A DNA stretch of 64,000 bases from Adiantum capillus-veneris (taxonomy: Eukaryota > Streptophyta > Polypodiopsida > Polypodiales > Pteridaceae), in contig CM043951.1 of the NCBI GenBank assembly GCA_014529385.2, positions 109,404,469-109,468,468 of the forward strand. Direction: 5' to 3'. A program made the position numbers and the translations under genes. This document shows, one piece after another, positions 29,626-44,039 of the stretch. The stretch's first letter is position 1, and each line of letters begins with the position of its first letter. The notes below the pieces were generated by a model. The model ran no database searches. It was not told the DNA's origin and was given only the letters and a program-made list of their open reading frames with translations.

Positions 29626-31404
29626 GTACTTCTCTCTTTGTATATTACCTAAAAATACTATGCTCTAAATCACAGCTGGGTCAATTTCACACATATTGCC
29701 TTGCTCTAATAAATTCACCCCTGTATTGCGTTCGATACCCCTCAAGGGTTATAATAACAAAACCATAAACGTGGAAAACTAAGTTGGCAGCAATTAACAA
29801 GGCTTAAGTCGCATTCTACAGCTGTGCCATACACATTGTCTCTTCCCTACCATGCTAATGGCGGGTAGATTACTCTTTTCTACAAAATCGAGCCTCATCA
29901 AAGGCAGCTGCTTTTGTTTCCCTAGTAGAAAAGGCACTTGGCCTACTCAGTGCCTGGAACGATGATGGATACTGCTTGCTACACGCCATGAGTACTCGAG
30001 ATCAACCTTCTTCTATTTAAAGAGGTGAGGGCGCATTCCGCCTCTCACTTAGCGTTGTGTGTGTTTTATTTGGGTGACCTGAAAGAGAGGAATGTGTGTA
30101 TCCATTCTCTCTTGTGTCATTATGGAGCTTGCAGCGCAACCTACACATGTCGGTTACTGTATATTTGTTCTTGGTATTATGGTTATCTCTCCTTTGTATA
30201 TATAGGTCTAAAGGTGATGTAAACACCTCTGCTTATAGGCATGTGAATCATGTGACTTAGCTTGGTAAGGCCCGATGTGTGGCTGGCTAAGTTAGATTGC
30301 GTTTGGCATTCGAGAAAAAAAATTGGTGAGGATGATTATGGGTTTAGGATCCCGTTATTTTTTTTGTTTATGCTTTCGGTTTTGTGAGCTTTGCTTAAAC
30401 AATTTACTACATAGAAAATGAGGCATCTAAGGTATTGGGAGTATGGGAAATTGGTTGATTGGTTTGCTTTACAATAATCCCAAAGGAGGATACCACCTGG
30501 CTTGTTAAGAATAACTCAGGAGCATCATATATTGGTGAGGTGACCTACCGCGAATGCATACTAATCATAATTTTTTCGTGTTTACCTCTTTGAAATAGGT
30601 ATCGAATTATAAAATGTTACGAAAGCTCTGGTTTTCTCCGTATTTAATTATCAATGAAAAAAGTTTTTTTTTCCCCCCTAAACAATCTCATTAGGGCTAT
30701 CATCCTTGTTGGATTCTTCTACATGGGTTATGGTTTTTCTGTCGTTCATTTGTTCTGACTGAGTATCGATGATATGTTGAGGTGTAAGCATCATAAAAAC
30801 TGCGAAGAATGTTGTAGCATTAAGAAAGTTAGTACTGATCTAACTATCAAGCTTAAAATTGGTTATTTTTGGTGGAGGGTTTAGTAGTACTTCCTCCCTC
30901 TTAGCCTTAAAAACTGGAAGGAATGTTTTTCCGGACACAAATGGTACCTTGGATGCTATATCTTGTTGGCATAGCTTCGGCTATCTCTGCTCTTGGGCAA
31001 AATAAACTCTGCCGTGATGTTTTATTGGTCTTAAATCATAAAAGGTTGGATTGGACTCTCTCTGCAAAGGTGAAGGTTCGGATCTTTTATGCCGATGTGG
31101 GTATTCAGACACTTGGATCAGAAGGGGTGGTGGCCTTCTTATCAAAATGATATGTATAATAAATATCTATTAAGGTCCTTAAAAAAACGGGGCTATATAG
31201 AAACCATATGTATAATTATCTCCTTAAAAAATTAATTTTAAAAAAAAAATAGAGTACATGAGCTCTTTTTGGACATTTGTTTTTAGTTAAAAAAGTTGTA
31301 AGTTGGACATGGATAACAACTGATATAGTCCATTGACACAAGTAAAACACATCCAAGGCTAACATATCTGTTGTCTTGTTTGAATGGATACAAGTGAGGA
31401 CTCT
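29594..31404. repeat. About 1.8-kb direct repeat, second copy
   Basis: Matches 27538-29436 in the same orientation. It starts at a CA microsatellite (29594-29620). The sequence just before it, GTGTTTGGTGCCAGGGACAGG, has a faint resemblance to a retrotransposon primer-binding site. Confidence 0.82.
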
Positions 31405-31644
31405 ATCTTTTCTTGGAAATTTTATGGCCTAAAACAAATGTCTGTACATGATTACACTTACACCTACTACTGGGGAATTACTTATGTTATCAGTATATAC
31501 TGAAATGAGGCTTCATTCTCATAAGCTCTGTACAAAGATAGTTCTAAGATTGATTTGTTCATGTACTTATCATTGATCTTTCTCTAAAGTCAGTTGTCTT
31601 TTGAATGTTAAAGTTCAATTATATCTTATTATTTAAGTAAAAAC

Positions 31645-31648
<4 letters not shown>

Positions 31649-31696
<48 letters not shown>
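31649..31696. repeat. (AC)n microsatellite
   Basis: About 48 bp of AC dinucleotides. Confidence 0.96.
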
Positions 31697-31698
<2 letters not shown>

Positions 31699-31779
31699 TG
31701 TATTTTAGTAAGATCATTTGATTTACTAATGGGAAACCTCAACAATGAGGAAAAACCATGGAAAACACTACATGGGGTA

Positions 31780-34640
31780 AATGAGAAACAATCAAAGTAG
31801 AGCTCACATTGAGAGGGGAGAGCTCATCCAAATCCTTAGCAAAATTAAAAGATTGTCGAAGGGAGGTTTTAAAGAGGAACACATAATCCACTCGAACTTG
31901 ATGGAACATGAGATAATTACGTGCTTTCCAAATTGTTCAAAGCACCTAGAATACAACCCAATCGAAAAAGTATGCATAGGGCCGAAGTAGCCGTGAAAGA
32001 ACTCCAAAAATCCAAAAATATCGGCCAAAATATATCCCAAGAAAATGATTGCAAATACTTGTAGAGATGTAATCCACAACCGTTGCGTATGAGAACAAAA
32101 CCACAGTAAATGTCGAATATCCTCGATAGCGGCACCGCAATGAACACATCTCAAGGGGGGCAATCCTCTATAGCAAATAATTTTACCATTTGGGAGAACC
32201 CTAACAATACATCTCCACATGAATAATCGCTCTTTCAAGGGAAACTTAGCATGCCACACTTTCATAACTTTGTTGTGCCACCATGTAGTACCTTTATCCA
32301 GATGCCATACCTTATTGTGGTGTTCTTCTAGCTAAGAAGATAACTGCAAATGGCAATATACCTTTTTTGCAGATATAGAGAGGATCGAGGATCCTACATA
32401 ATGCCAATCACAAAGTTTACCCTCAACAACGATGAGCGATGGAATGGGAGATCTAGAATCCAAAATCTCCTTGATGATTTTCCATGTGTGTCTGTAATGC
32501 ATCCAAGACAAAAAAAAAAAAGAGCAGCTCGTTAAAACGAGAGTACATTTCCATCATCATCTACAACATCCAATATCACATCAATGCCCTTTTGGGAAAG
32601 AAAATAGGCATGCCTTGGAGACCATTGAACAAGGGTCTGATCAAAAGCCAAACTCCAATTTAAACTCTCAAGTTTGAGAAAATTGCCACTCGCATCATCC
32701 CTACCATGCCATGACAACTACTTCGTGACTAGTTATGCTACCAGACTAGAAGCAAGGGGGCAACCTAGAATAGTAGGTTCAAATTTTCAAAAAACTAGAT
32801 CCCAATAGAAAGGCTGCCAAAGACCAAAGGCAGGTGTAGAAACCGCATGAGAGAACAACAAAGCCAACATCACCGTCCATGGTTGTTTTTGTTTCACCAA
32901 TACCATTAACAATGTGGCCTTCCTTGCAATAATATGAGAACACAAATGTAAGATATTCAGACCACCACACTTTTTTGGAGTGCATAATATGTCTGTAGCA
33001 AGCAATCCCAACCCTTTCTTATGAGATCAAGTAGACAAAAAATGATTCAAAATCCAAGACATGAAAGCACGAAGACAATGAGGTAGCCAAAGCAACAATG
33101 GTAGGAAAAACTGCATATATGCCATCAAGATGGTCTGCACCATTTTGAGTCGTACATGTAACATCCAAGTAGACAATTTTCTATACTGTAACTTGGAACT
33201 AGTTTTATGCTCAACCCAGTCAAACATTTGGCATTGTTCACGGACCAAACCAACGGAGATCCAAGATTCCGCACTAGCTAACCATGCTTCACTATCTCAC
33301 CTCCCCATAATATAGAATGCCAGTCCATTTGATGCAATGACAAAAGCTTAGATCTTGGAAGTTAACATGAAGACCACCCATAAATATGCAAGGCATCCAT
33401 GATACAATGAACATCATCTGGATGAATTCTAGACTAGAACATAGAATCATCAGCATACGTTTGCGCCATAAAATGATTGCAAGAAGGTAATTCTAATCCA
33501 TGAAAATGACCAGATGCCGTCAAGGAGTCCAAGTACAACAATAGATGATGAGTGGAAATAGCATAGAGCATGGCACTTAAAGGGCATCCTTGCCTGACTG
33601 AACGACCAAGATCCCACAACTTTGTAAGCTCACCATCAATTATTCTAGAAGATTGACTATGTTCATGAAGAAAGTAGACCAAACAATGCATCTTCAATAC
33701 AAAAACCAAGCCTACCATTATTTGTGCAATAAAGTCCCACTAAACAGTAGCAAATGATTTCTCTATATTAACTTGCATGATAACCACATCTTGTCTAGTA
33801 TACTTCGCATACTCAATTCCAATGAAAACATTGGCAAGATTATCCACAATTTGCGTGTGAGGAATGAATCCGTATTGAGCAGGCATGTATGCAAGAAAAC
33901 AAATGATCTTAATTCATGTAGCACTTATTTTTTACAAATGAACAACATAAGCGTAATGTGCAACCAATGGGAAAAGGATTCGCAGAGTGCTTGCTTAGGC
34001 AAGAGTTTCACCAAGCCTTCTTTCCACGCTTGTGGAAAGACTACATGCATGTTTCATCATGAAAAGTAGAGGTTGTTTTAGGGATTCCCAAAAGTTAAGA
34101 CAAAATACTATGCAGCTCACCTTCAATAAAGTCAATTTCAAGTGTATTTGCATAATCCAGAGTCACTATAGGATGCACACACGATAACAAAAATTGTCTA
34201 GCTTGCAAGATCTCTTGCCAAGGAGCCTCAAGAGCTGCAAACACCTGTTGAAAATGATTCATCATGGAATGTGCTAATTGAATTTTAGTCATAGTCCATT
34301 ATTTAGAATTATCCTTAACTCTTTTAATGGCCATAGATTTCCGCAAAGGATGCAAGTCCTTAAAAAATTGTTTTGATGAACAACGTTTGTCCATAAAATC
34401 ATATTGTCGCAATCTGACTTTCCATTTTTCTAGTTTTCGCTTGTTATTATGCATCAAAGAGTCTTTACCAACACATAACGTCTCTTGCTCAGTGACAATG
34501 AGTAGTCTAGAATGCGCAAGATTTTCTAACTCTTGACAAGTGACCTTATTTGCTTTTACCTTCCCTCTTTTTTGTTGCATATTGTGAGAACCCACCAGGG
34601 AACTGCCTTGAGGATTCTCCACCCTACCACCCCTTATTTA
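31780..34640 (-). pseudogene. Decayed L1-like LINE ORF2, minus strand
   Basis: Reading from right to left: a linker (34622-34299, QYDFMDKRCSSKQFFKDL), an RT lead-in (34292-34095), a palm region, RSVRQGCPLSAML and the catalytic box QTYADDSMF (33718-33434), then CTPKKCGGLNIL (about 32960), and a C-terminal zinc finger (32265-31804, CVHCGAAIEDIRHLLWFC). This is the usual order of plant L1-type ORF2. Many stops and frameshifts break it, and the endonuclease domain is missing. It is from a different subfamily than the GC-rich LINE at 5.9-12.6 kb and clearly older. Confidence 0.82.
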
Positions 34641-36340
34641 AGCCCTTGGCTGTCCATACCTAGAATGCCCTATCCACATCTAGCAGATGGCCCTTGGCCT
34701 GGGTCCATGATCCCCCCTGGGTTTGACCTTGGCCTTTTATTACTCCCCCTTGGAGAAGTGTTTTCTTCCTCAAAAACAAAAGTGGAAAAATTTCTCTCAA
34801 GAACACTAATGTTTTCCATAGTGGCATCCTTCATGGATCCAAATGTCCATTTTGCTGGAACACGGAGGTACAATGACATCAACAATGACATCTTGATTTT
34901 CCACATTGTTGTCCCTTTGAAACCGTTTTGTGTAACCGGCCTAAATCCAACATAATATGTAAAGTCTATTTATAACTCACTAGACTATGCTAAATGAGTT
35001 ACCTCAACTAAGAGGTGTCTAAAAGAATACCTCTTCTCACTTTTCATGTAAGTAACACGCTGACATAACTCATCAACAAAAATGAACTCCTTGACTTGTT
35101 ATCAATCTTCATCAGTAAACAAGCCCACCGTAACTGCTAATCAAGGTTGAGAGCCTGATGTAAACATGAAGAGACTAAACTTAGTCTCGCAACATGCTTT
35201 GCCGCATGGTAAGAAAACTTCAACTAGAGGGATAAACTTTCCAAGTGGATTGTTTGGTGCTAACGTACGTGCTTAGCATATCCTTTATCACAAGATTAAC
35301 ACTTGTAATCGGTCTATCCTCCCTAGATGAGTGGCATTACTAATATATTTAATCCCTCAGTTTACAGATAGTTGTCCAAACCGACTAGTAATAGGGATCA
35401 TAATTTCTTGCAAGAGTGTTGATTAATCAACAATGTTAAGAACAACCATCTTGGGTAACTTCAGTGAGCTGATCTACAAGCACTCAAACCGATCCTTGAC
35501 CTCTATTGGTGATTGGTAGATCCACAATTAGTCTCATAAAGATATTGCACATACTATGCAACATGCTTTAAAAGCTACTAGTGTCATGAATGTGCATGCC
35601 GCTGCAAATCAGCCTTTGCTAAACACTACTACCCATAACACCTAGTGTGCATGCATTTAGCAAAAATTAGATCCAAACCTACATATGCATAACCATACTT
35701 GCCAATGCTCATGGCTAATGTTATGCTCACGGTTGACTGGGAAAGAGCTAAATACTTTCCACGTGAAAACCATGCTAACATATTTGGACCATAATAGAAT
35801 GTGATAATCCATCACATCTAGGTACCAAATGAACTTGTTCATTAATATAACATAGTTTTTCTATGTGTATAAACAACCATCTATTAAAGTTGTTTAATTG
35901 TACTTGTAACCTTAACAAGTCTTACTAGGTATCCAAAAAATTTTGGCCACTGAAATTGTTCCTGATATGACGTGCTCAAAATGGTCTAACAAATGGATGT
36001 GAACAACACCTAGGGACTCTATCGTCACACCTAATTGAAATAATGGGAGCCAGTGTCAGTCCCAAAGACTCATATTCTTCATATATGGAATATGTCATAT
36101 AAGGATGTCCAAAAAAATGACATCATTTTAAGTACAGAATGTACTTATGCGTGGAGGTAACAGTAAACACTGAGCGACATGAGTGAGAGGGACCCTCATA
36201 TACTTTGCCCCACACTGGCTAAACTGAATTTCATAAGTTCCTAGACCATGTTGTACACCATGTGCCAAACAGAACTCTAGATGTAGGTCCAAACTGCACA
36301 ATGCAGAAATGTAACAAATTTGGATCAAAAGACAACAAAA
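34641..36340. other. Unassigned repeat-like DNA
   Basis: AT-rich, no convincing gene, RNA or repeat border seen. The only long frames are short and have no recognisable domain. Confidence 0.4.
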
Positions 36341-36700
36341 CAAGTGATAGACTGAAAACTACATTGCAGACCTAGTGTTGGCCATTTGAACTGTAAAAAA
36401 AAGTCCAAATTCAAAAATATTTGACATTTAGCTTGTGGACATAGTGAGGAACAATCTGCCAAGAGATCAAGTCCAGAGGTGGTGGAACATGGATCGAGAT
36501 CCATTGCCCCCAACCTCATAATTTGATGAAAATTGGCACATAGTGTGCATATAACCTTGTCTAGCCACTGTGAAAATTTGGAGTAAAAATTTGACAAGGG
36601 ATCATGGATCACGATCCACGTACCTTTGCATAGTGGGGCTATGTGACTTGATGAAATTCTATACATACGAGTACAATGCACGTGACCTTCCCCATGAGTC
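36341..36700. repeat. Diverged copy of the 42.9-43.25 kb repeat, with two palindromic motifs
   Basis: Shares the order of phrases with 42908-43260: ACCTAGTGTTG, AGCTTGTGGACATAGTG, AAGTCCAGA(T/G)GTGGTGGAACATG, then a second palindromic motif and a GTGG..CTA..ACTTGATGA tail. Palindromic motifs are at 36486-36506 and 36603-36625. Confidence 0.8.
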
Positions 36701-37071
36701 AACGATAAATGAGATCTGGCTATGGAGCTTCGTGGCTATGGTGAAGATTGAGCTTCCGATGCAGCATGGATCTCAAAGATAAATCAGCCTGGGAATTGTA
36801 GGCTTGATTTAATTAAGTTACAAAACCTTAGATTTTGGAAAAGCTTTGGAAACCTCAGCAAATTGAAGAAGGGAGTAGATAATGAAAAGCTTGGGAGGGA
36901 GTAAAAAAGCATTGCGTGGATTTTATAAGACCTTGCAAGTAGCAGAAATTTAGCAGAGTGAAAAACAACTAGCACTAGACATGGCTTGGAGTAGCATTTT
37001 GAAAATTTAATGCAAAATGGGAGCCTCTTGGAGTAGCGCTAAATTTTGAAGGCTTTTTTTTGGTGAAAAAT

Positions 37072-37527
37072 TCACAATGGTGGCAAAAAATTACATATTT
37101 TGGTCATGCTCATAATGAGCCATGAACACTTCAATGGATCGTAGATACATTGACTGATGGGGGAGCCACCCCATGACCATAGATGAGCCCACACTTTCAC
37201 CTTTGCACAACCGTTATTATTGCGGTCCCTAGGGTCCTCTTCCACTCCTCTGAGCTCCTTTTTCTTTCCAATGGCAATGATCGTTGCCCTACTTTGTTGG
37301 ACTATCTCCGCGAACTTCGCTACTTCTAGAGAGTTCTTAAAGATCCGACAGTTTCTTACCTTCCAAATGTGTTTAAAGTAGCAATACCTCACAATCTGTG
37401 TAGCAATGAGTAATGTATGTATCTTGAATTTCTTCCCTCCCAAGAAGCAATTGTCTTTGAAGAATCCTATTTTCCAAGTCTTTTGGACCCATTTGAAAAT
37501 ATTGACTGCAAGACCACAAATCATCAA
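37072..37527 (-). pseudogene. LINE ORF2 C-terminal fragment
   Basis: 151 codons on the minus strand contain FKHIWKVRNCRIFKNS followed by a charged segment. This matches the tail found after the zinc finger of L1-type ORF2 (compare ALWFIWRARCFRIF in the LINE at 5.9-12.6 kb). No RT is attached. Confidence 0.55.
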
Positions 37528-39330
37528 ACACTCCAGGTCTTCACAAGTCGTTGTATCGGACCTTCACCTTCCTTCATTCGGCCATTCTTGATGTCTCCTT
37601 GACCCACTGTTTATTGCTCACAGGCTAGTGCCAAGCATAATTCTGAATCTTTTGGTAGTGCTAAAATTTTATAAAAATCAACGCATTGAATTCAATGTTG
37701 TAGCGCAAAACAAATCTGTAGTAAAACAAAGGCCAAAGCTTTAGAGTAGCGCAACAAGGAGCTAGAGAGAGGAAGCTGTTGGAAGCTTGAAGAGTGTGTG
37801 TAACATACACACACTTTCTCTCATAAGAGAGAAGCTCTCAGCATAGGGGAAATTGATGCTTTTGGCAAGGAGAAGAGAAGGAATTTATGGCATCTGGTTC
37901 AGCGGCTTTTCATCGACGACATTTGGCATCGAGGGGAGAGAGAGAGAGAGAGACTCTCCCCCAATGTGCACATAGATTCTTGGCAACAAAGGGAATCAGG
38001 ATTCAGATCGAAGTGAGAGGGATTCTCTCTAATGTGCATACATGAGTCCCCCACTTTCAAACATCTTCCTTTGGCCACTCTGTGCTTCCTAACATCGAGA
38101 GCTTTGACATCGAGGGAGGACAATAGAGCATTTTTTGGCTCTTCTCTGGTCTAGCCTAGACATCGATGAATTTCTCCTTCAACATCTCCTCGGCATCTTC
38201 TTCCCATGCGATGGCGTCATGACTTTGATAGATATATAGAGAGAGTGACATCAACTCTCGGTTTGGTTTTGACATTGATGATCCCACGCTCTCGGCCTCG
38301 GTAACTGTACTACGCGATAATTTTTGACATCCAACCATTAACATCAGATTTTTGGCTTCTTGGCAGTAGATATCTTCTTCCTTGATTCAACATAGAGAGA
38401 ATGAGAGAGCATTTTGGCTCTCCTCCAACGTAACCTAGACATTGGCTACCTTCCTCCGACTTAGCCCCATCATCGGTTGGCCTCCGGAGTGGTTTTGCTC
38501 CGACGGACACTACCCGACATCCCGGCCTTGACATAGCTGGAGACAGATTAAGAGAGAGCGGCATCGGTTCTTCTCTAGCCTACATTTAGAGCGGCTCGGC
38601 TCCTACATAGTCTCTTCTTAGAGACCCCCTTGACATTGACATGATTCCCTCTTTCGCCGACTTACGACTCTGGCGGTTTTTTCATAGCAATTCCGGTCGA
38701 GGTTTTCTACTCAAAGGTCATGTTTTCCACTGCAGATTATTATGCACATGTTGTGTGCTCATGTATGACTATGTGGAGTTTTGTGCGGTTTTTTGCTATG
38801 TATGAATATGTGGATGTTGATTGAGCTATATACAACTTGCACGTGGGAGATTCAAAGGTTTACATGGATTTAAACAAGTACAATTGTTCATAGAGCCACT
38901 CGTTCAAGAGTGAATCAGATTGCAAGACTTTTGACAGTTTATGTATACCATATGTGGATTTGATTCTGAGATGTATTTTGGCAAGATCTGTTTTGAGATT
39001 TTGCTTAAATTTTAAGGGACATTGTTCTTCTTTCCCCAAGTTCTTGTCATTATTTCTACAAATTTGCAGCTTCCTCTCTGGTGCTTTAGTAGTTGACATT
39101 TACTCCCACTTTGACAATTATTGAGTTTTTACTCTCACTTTGACAGATTTTGTCAGTTCGAACACAGGTTGGCGTTCTCATACCCACTCTCACAAGAGTG
39201 AGATTTGTGTATTCTTGTATATGCTTAAGTCTATTCCCTTGTCATCGATGGAGTTTCACTTATAGATGCACCAACCCCTAATACAAACTATCACAACCAT
39301 TTTGCTTAGCTCCCACTCACTTCGATGTGA
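37528..39330. other. Unassigned DNA with recurring GACATCGA-type phrases
   Basis: No gene supported. Short phrases such as GACATCGA/GACATTGA recur irregularly between about 37900 and 38640, and a GA run lies at 37936-37954. It could be LTR or UTR of an unrecognised element. Confidence 0.35.
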
Positions 39331-39339
39331 GATAGGGAA

Positions 39340-39838
<499 letters not shown>

Positions 39839-39901
39839 TGTATGTATATACATATACACACATACACATATCAATGCACCTTTACCACATATCCCTCTCT
39901 A

Positions 39902-39932
<31 letters not shown>

Positions 39933-40076
39933 TATATATATATATTTCTTTCTCTTTATTAGGTTGTCTTTGTATAATCCCCAATCCAATACATTTTCAT
40001 ACAAACTTTCTCCAAGTTACGACACAAACACCATACATGCTCCTACTTCTTGAGTCTGAATCTCTTCCAACTAAGG

Positions 40077-40986
40077 TGTTGGTGGATTCACTAGGCAAAT
40101 GCACTAAATGGGTGTCTACCTAGCCGAACACCACACTTTGAATGAATTTGTACTCTGTTATTTTTCCAAGCTACTATAGCTATGATGTTTGTAAATTTTG
40201 ATTCTAGAGTAGAAGGTCGATTCCCTTAGTTGTAATTCTTTCATGATATGTGTAAAGGCCCATGTGAGAAATCCACTGGCCATTTAGAGTTTCCTAGGTA
40301 TAAAAGTCAAGTGAAAGGAGGCTTATCATTTGGGAAGAAAAGTGATCCGCTATACGTATGCCCAAGCCACTTCTCAGCTCCAACTTATAAATTTTTTTTC
40401 TAATGATTTGGTAATCCAATTTTGATTTCAAAACTTAGAAAGTGCTCCCCTTTCGTTGGTCTTTAAATTAAGTATAAGCATTGCTAATTTTGTTGTGGTT
40501 TGTGACTTTGCATCTATGAGCTTAATCTTGAAATTTGAGTGCTTAAATCACTGTATTTTACCTTAGGAGAGTGTTATTAGACTTTAGGGCGACCTATTTG
40601 GATTGTTTTGTTGCAATTTTTATGACTTGGGTCATGATGGATCACAATACATGTACCTTTTTAAATTGCAAGGAGACTTTGTAGACTTGTCCATTTAGAC
40701 CTAGTGAAGCTTCCCTTAAAAATTTTGTGAAAATCTAAGTCCGTTTAGTCATTGAAGTGGCGTGTTGACTGAGAGTGGTGAGAAAGGACATAGGTAGATT
40801 TTCCTATCATTGAGTGTGATTTTCTTGTTGAGTTCATGATCTTGCTTGTTAAGTTCACTTCTTGAGGACTGCCAACTTCAAAGAGTCTGTGTGCCCCATC
40901 CATGTCACTTCCCCGAGTATTGACATATTATGTTGTTAGTGTCAGATAGCTATGTTATAGACGTCCATGGTAGCGATCCGCTAATA
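40077..40986 (+). repeat. 5' LTR of an old LTR retrotransposon
   Basis: TGTTGGTGGATTCACTAGG starts a segment that matches 59438-59861 for about 430 bp (for example AATTCTTTCATGATATGTGT and AAAGGCCCATGTGAG), in the same orientation. The second copy is preceded by a polypurine tract, so these are the two LTRs of one element. The 3' border is set by the primer-site-like sequence at about 40987. It contains one palindromic motif (40634-40658). Confidence 0.78.
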
Positions 40987-41008
40987 TAGATGCCGTTGCT
41001 GGGGAATA
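40987..41008 (+). other. Probable primer-binding site
   Basis: ATGCCGTTGCTGGGGAATAG resembles the TGG(C/T)GCCGTTGCCGGGGA site used by many plant Ty3/gypsy elements, with several mismatches. Its position directly after the 5' LTR fits. Confidence 0.5.
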
Positions 41009-41329
41009 GTGACCTAGTGTATATTTAGAGAGTTCTTTTCTAGAGATTAGTTTACACCTTAGCAGTTAAGGAGCTAGACACACGGCTTAATGCTTGATAG
41101 AGTCTAGAAGTTGGGGACTTACTAGATCTATTCTCAAGAGGTATAGAGAGTTGTGAGTGAGATAGCCAAAATCATTTCATTCTTCAATCTTCTCATTGCT
41201 TTCAGAGTGTTGTACCATTTTCCATTTTGATTTTAATTTGACGATTTTGATTATTTTTGTTCCTAGTTTCTTTCCAACACATAGGAGTAGGGTAGGTAAA
41301 AACCAACACCATCAAATTGGGCAAGGGAA

Positions 41330-43265
41330 AAAGAGTTGAAAACCATATTTTGGCAAAAAGGACCATAACTCTAAAATTCTAAAAATTTAATGGCAGAGAT
41401 CTCAAAGCTGATCTAAAAGCAACAATTTATTGATTAAGGGTCTTAAGATACTCTTCGGAAGCAATTTGAAAAGTTTGAGCAGAATCTCTGGAGGAACATG
41501 GATCGCGATCCATGTACCTTGGAGGCCATTTTTGTAGAATAGTGATCAATGATACTTTGGATCAGTAGGACATTGGTATGATAAAGTTCATTTGCAAAAG
41601 AAAAAATCAAAAATCACATCAAACTTAGCTGATAATGCAAAAACAACACAAACAAGGATTTTAGACAAAATTAGGTATATCTTGAGATTTTGTGATCCAA
41701 TTTCAAAAAAGGTTGGGACCTGGCATCTGTAGGGTATAGACAACCAATTGACCAAATTTCACGCCAAAATGCTGTCAAACATGAATCACAATCCATGCAC
41801 CTTTTCATCATTTGGGGTTGAGATTTGAGTAGTAGGTAGCTAATACCATTTGGAACAACTTCCCCAAAAGGCATAATAGCTTATAAATTACAAAAAGTTG
41901 ATCAAAATAGCCAAACATCAGAAACTAGTAAAAAAGCACAAACCAATCACAAAATTTCACATTTGATTTGCAAAAAGTGATCCAAATCTAAAAGAAAGTG
42001 GGGAAATAGCTTCAAAGTAGCAAGGACTACAAGTTGACTAAGTTTCATGTCAAAAAGAGGTTAATTATGGATCACAATCCGTGTACCTCATCATGATTTT
42101 TGCTTGAGATTTGAGTCATAGCTAGTTAAGACCTAGACAATTGCTTTTCCCAAAAGAAGCATTTGTGAAAAAGTTTAAAAAAACGGTCAAAAGAGCCAAA
42201 AATAAAAAAGGTTCTGGAAACAGGCTACAAACATGATAAGATATCATCTACCAAATTTCAAGTCCAAAAGTGACCAAACATGGATCATGATTCATGTACC
42301 TCATTTGAGTTTTAGGACCAAAAATATACCTCCTATAGCAAATACCATTGTAAACAAAACTTCCCAAAGGAGGGTTGCCAAAAAAGTTCAAAAAATGGGT
42401 CAAAAAGGCAAAAAAAAATTGAAAGTGAAAAAGTGCTAAAACAAACCTAGGGTTTCACTTTTGGCTGACCAAAACTTGTTCAAATCAAAAAAGATTTTGG
42501 GATAGCCTAGAAATACCCTCATCTACAAGTGGTTCATTTTGCAAATTTTGAAACCAAAACCTAACCACTGTGATCTATATACTATTTCTAGCCTAATCCC
42601 AAAGCTTCATCTCATTTGGATAAGTCAAAATCCTAAGGTTGTTCAAGTACTCTGACAAAGTACAAGAACTAACCTATTTCCAAACCAGAGGTCCAAACCC
42701 AAAAACATTTAATACCATATCATCTACCAGTCATGTTGATCCTAATAATACCAAGAAAAGTCAATTTGGGCTCCAAACATAGATCGTGATCCATGTACCT
42801 ATGGTGATAGCTTGACCTGAAAATTTCCTATACTATAGTGCATACACAAGGAAACATATCCCTAAGTCCAAAAAAAATCAACAAACCTGGGTCAAAAGGT
42901 AGCAAAAAAGGTGACAGACTAAAAACCGTAGTGCAAACCTAGTGTTGCATATTTGACCTATAAAAAAAGATTTGAAATATAGCTTGTGGACATAGTGTGT
43001 AACAAGTTGTCCAAATATCAAGTCCAGATGTGGTGGAACATGAATTGTGATCCATGTACCACAATCTCAAAATTTGGTGAAAATTGATACAGAGACTGTG
43101 CATGACCTTCTATACCTACTGTTTAAATTTTGAAGTCAAAATGTGATAGAGGAACATGGATTGCGATCCATGTATCTCTTTACAGTGGGAGTATCTAACT
43201 TGATGAGCTTGTAGATAACTTGAGTACATATCAAATCTCAAGTTTGAGCTAAACATACCTTTTGG
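41330..43265. repeat. Array of dispersed palindromic motifs (about ACATGGATCGCGATCCATGTACC)
   Basis: Copies at 41496-41519 (core perfectly palindromic over 20 bp), 41779-41802, 42066-42087, 42278-42301, 42777-42800, 43038-43060 and 43153-43176. Outlying copies are at 40634, 36486 and 36603. Spacing is about 115-500 bp. Between copies the text is AT-rich and loosely repetitive (for example CAAATTTCA(A/T)GTC, TGATCCAAAT). Most copies end in GTACCT. Sequence between motifs is more diverged than the motifs. Confidence 0.85.
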
Positions 43266-43640
43266 AGACCAAGATACAAGCAAAAGATCACGTGTTCACA
43301 TCCTGAGAGTGTTTTGAGTGCTGTTTCAAGTGTAGTTCACCAAAATTTCTCGAACTTTTGATACACAACTTCAAATTGAGTCAGGTAAAGCTAGGTTTCC
43401 TAATTTCAAACTTTTAGGATATTAAAATCAATTTCCATAGACCAAAGGGGTGTTAAGACTTGGATTTTGAGGGACCTAACCAAGATCCAATAAAAGATAA
43501 GTTACACCAAGACAACGTGGGCTTGGCCTAAACTATCTTAAGTGTAGTGGGTGAGCCTTGACCATGACAAATTATCCACCAGTAGGGTTTTCTACTCAAC
43601 TCAGGGACATACAAACCGCAAGAAATATTGCAATACCTTT

Positions 43641-44036
43641 GAGAGTGAGAATTGACGAATACCTAGAGGAGAGGCATCCTTTGATCATCAAACTCAATGT
43701 GAGATTCATCAAAACCAATGAATCCATGAGGGCTTGTATAGGTTTACAAACGGGTATCAACATACCCTCTACAATTGTGTAGAACCCAATGCTTTGAGAG
43801 TGAGAATTGACGAATACCTAGAGGAGAGGCATCCTCTGATCATCAAACTCAATGTGAGATTCATCAAAACCAATGAAGCCATGAGGGCTTGTATAGGTTT
43901 ACAAACGGTTATCAACATACCCTCTACAAGTGTGTAGAACCCAATTCATCAAAACCAATGATGCTCATGAGGGCTTGTATAGGTTTACAAACGGGTATCA
44001 ACATACCCTCTACAAGTGTGTAGAACCCAATGCTTG
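43641..44036. repeat. 155-bp tandem repeat, about 2.6 units
   Basis: Units begin GAGAGTGAGAATTGACGAAT at 43641 and 43796. A third partial unit (43943-44036) lacks the first roughly 65 bp. The unit length is not a multiple of three, so the similar peptides it encodes are incidental. Confidence 0.92.
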
Positions 44037-44039
44037 AGA

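Noticed and set aside
37899-38564. Minus-strand small frames as genes
   Set aside because: Low-complexity, no conserved domain, no consistent splice signals.
43641-44036. A repeat protein encoded by the 155-bp units
   Set aside because: The 155-bp period is not divisible by three and stops separate the frames.
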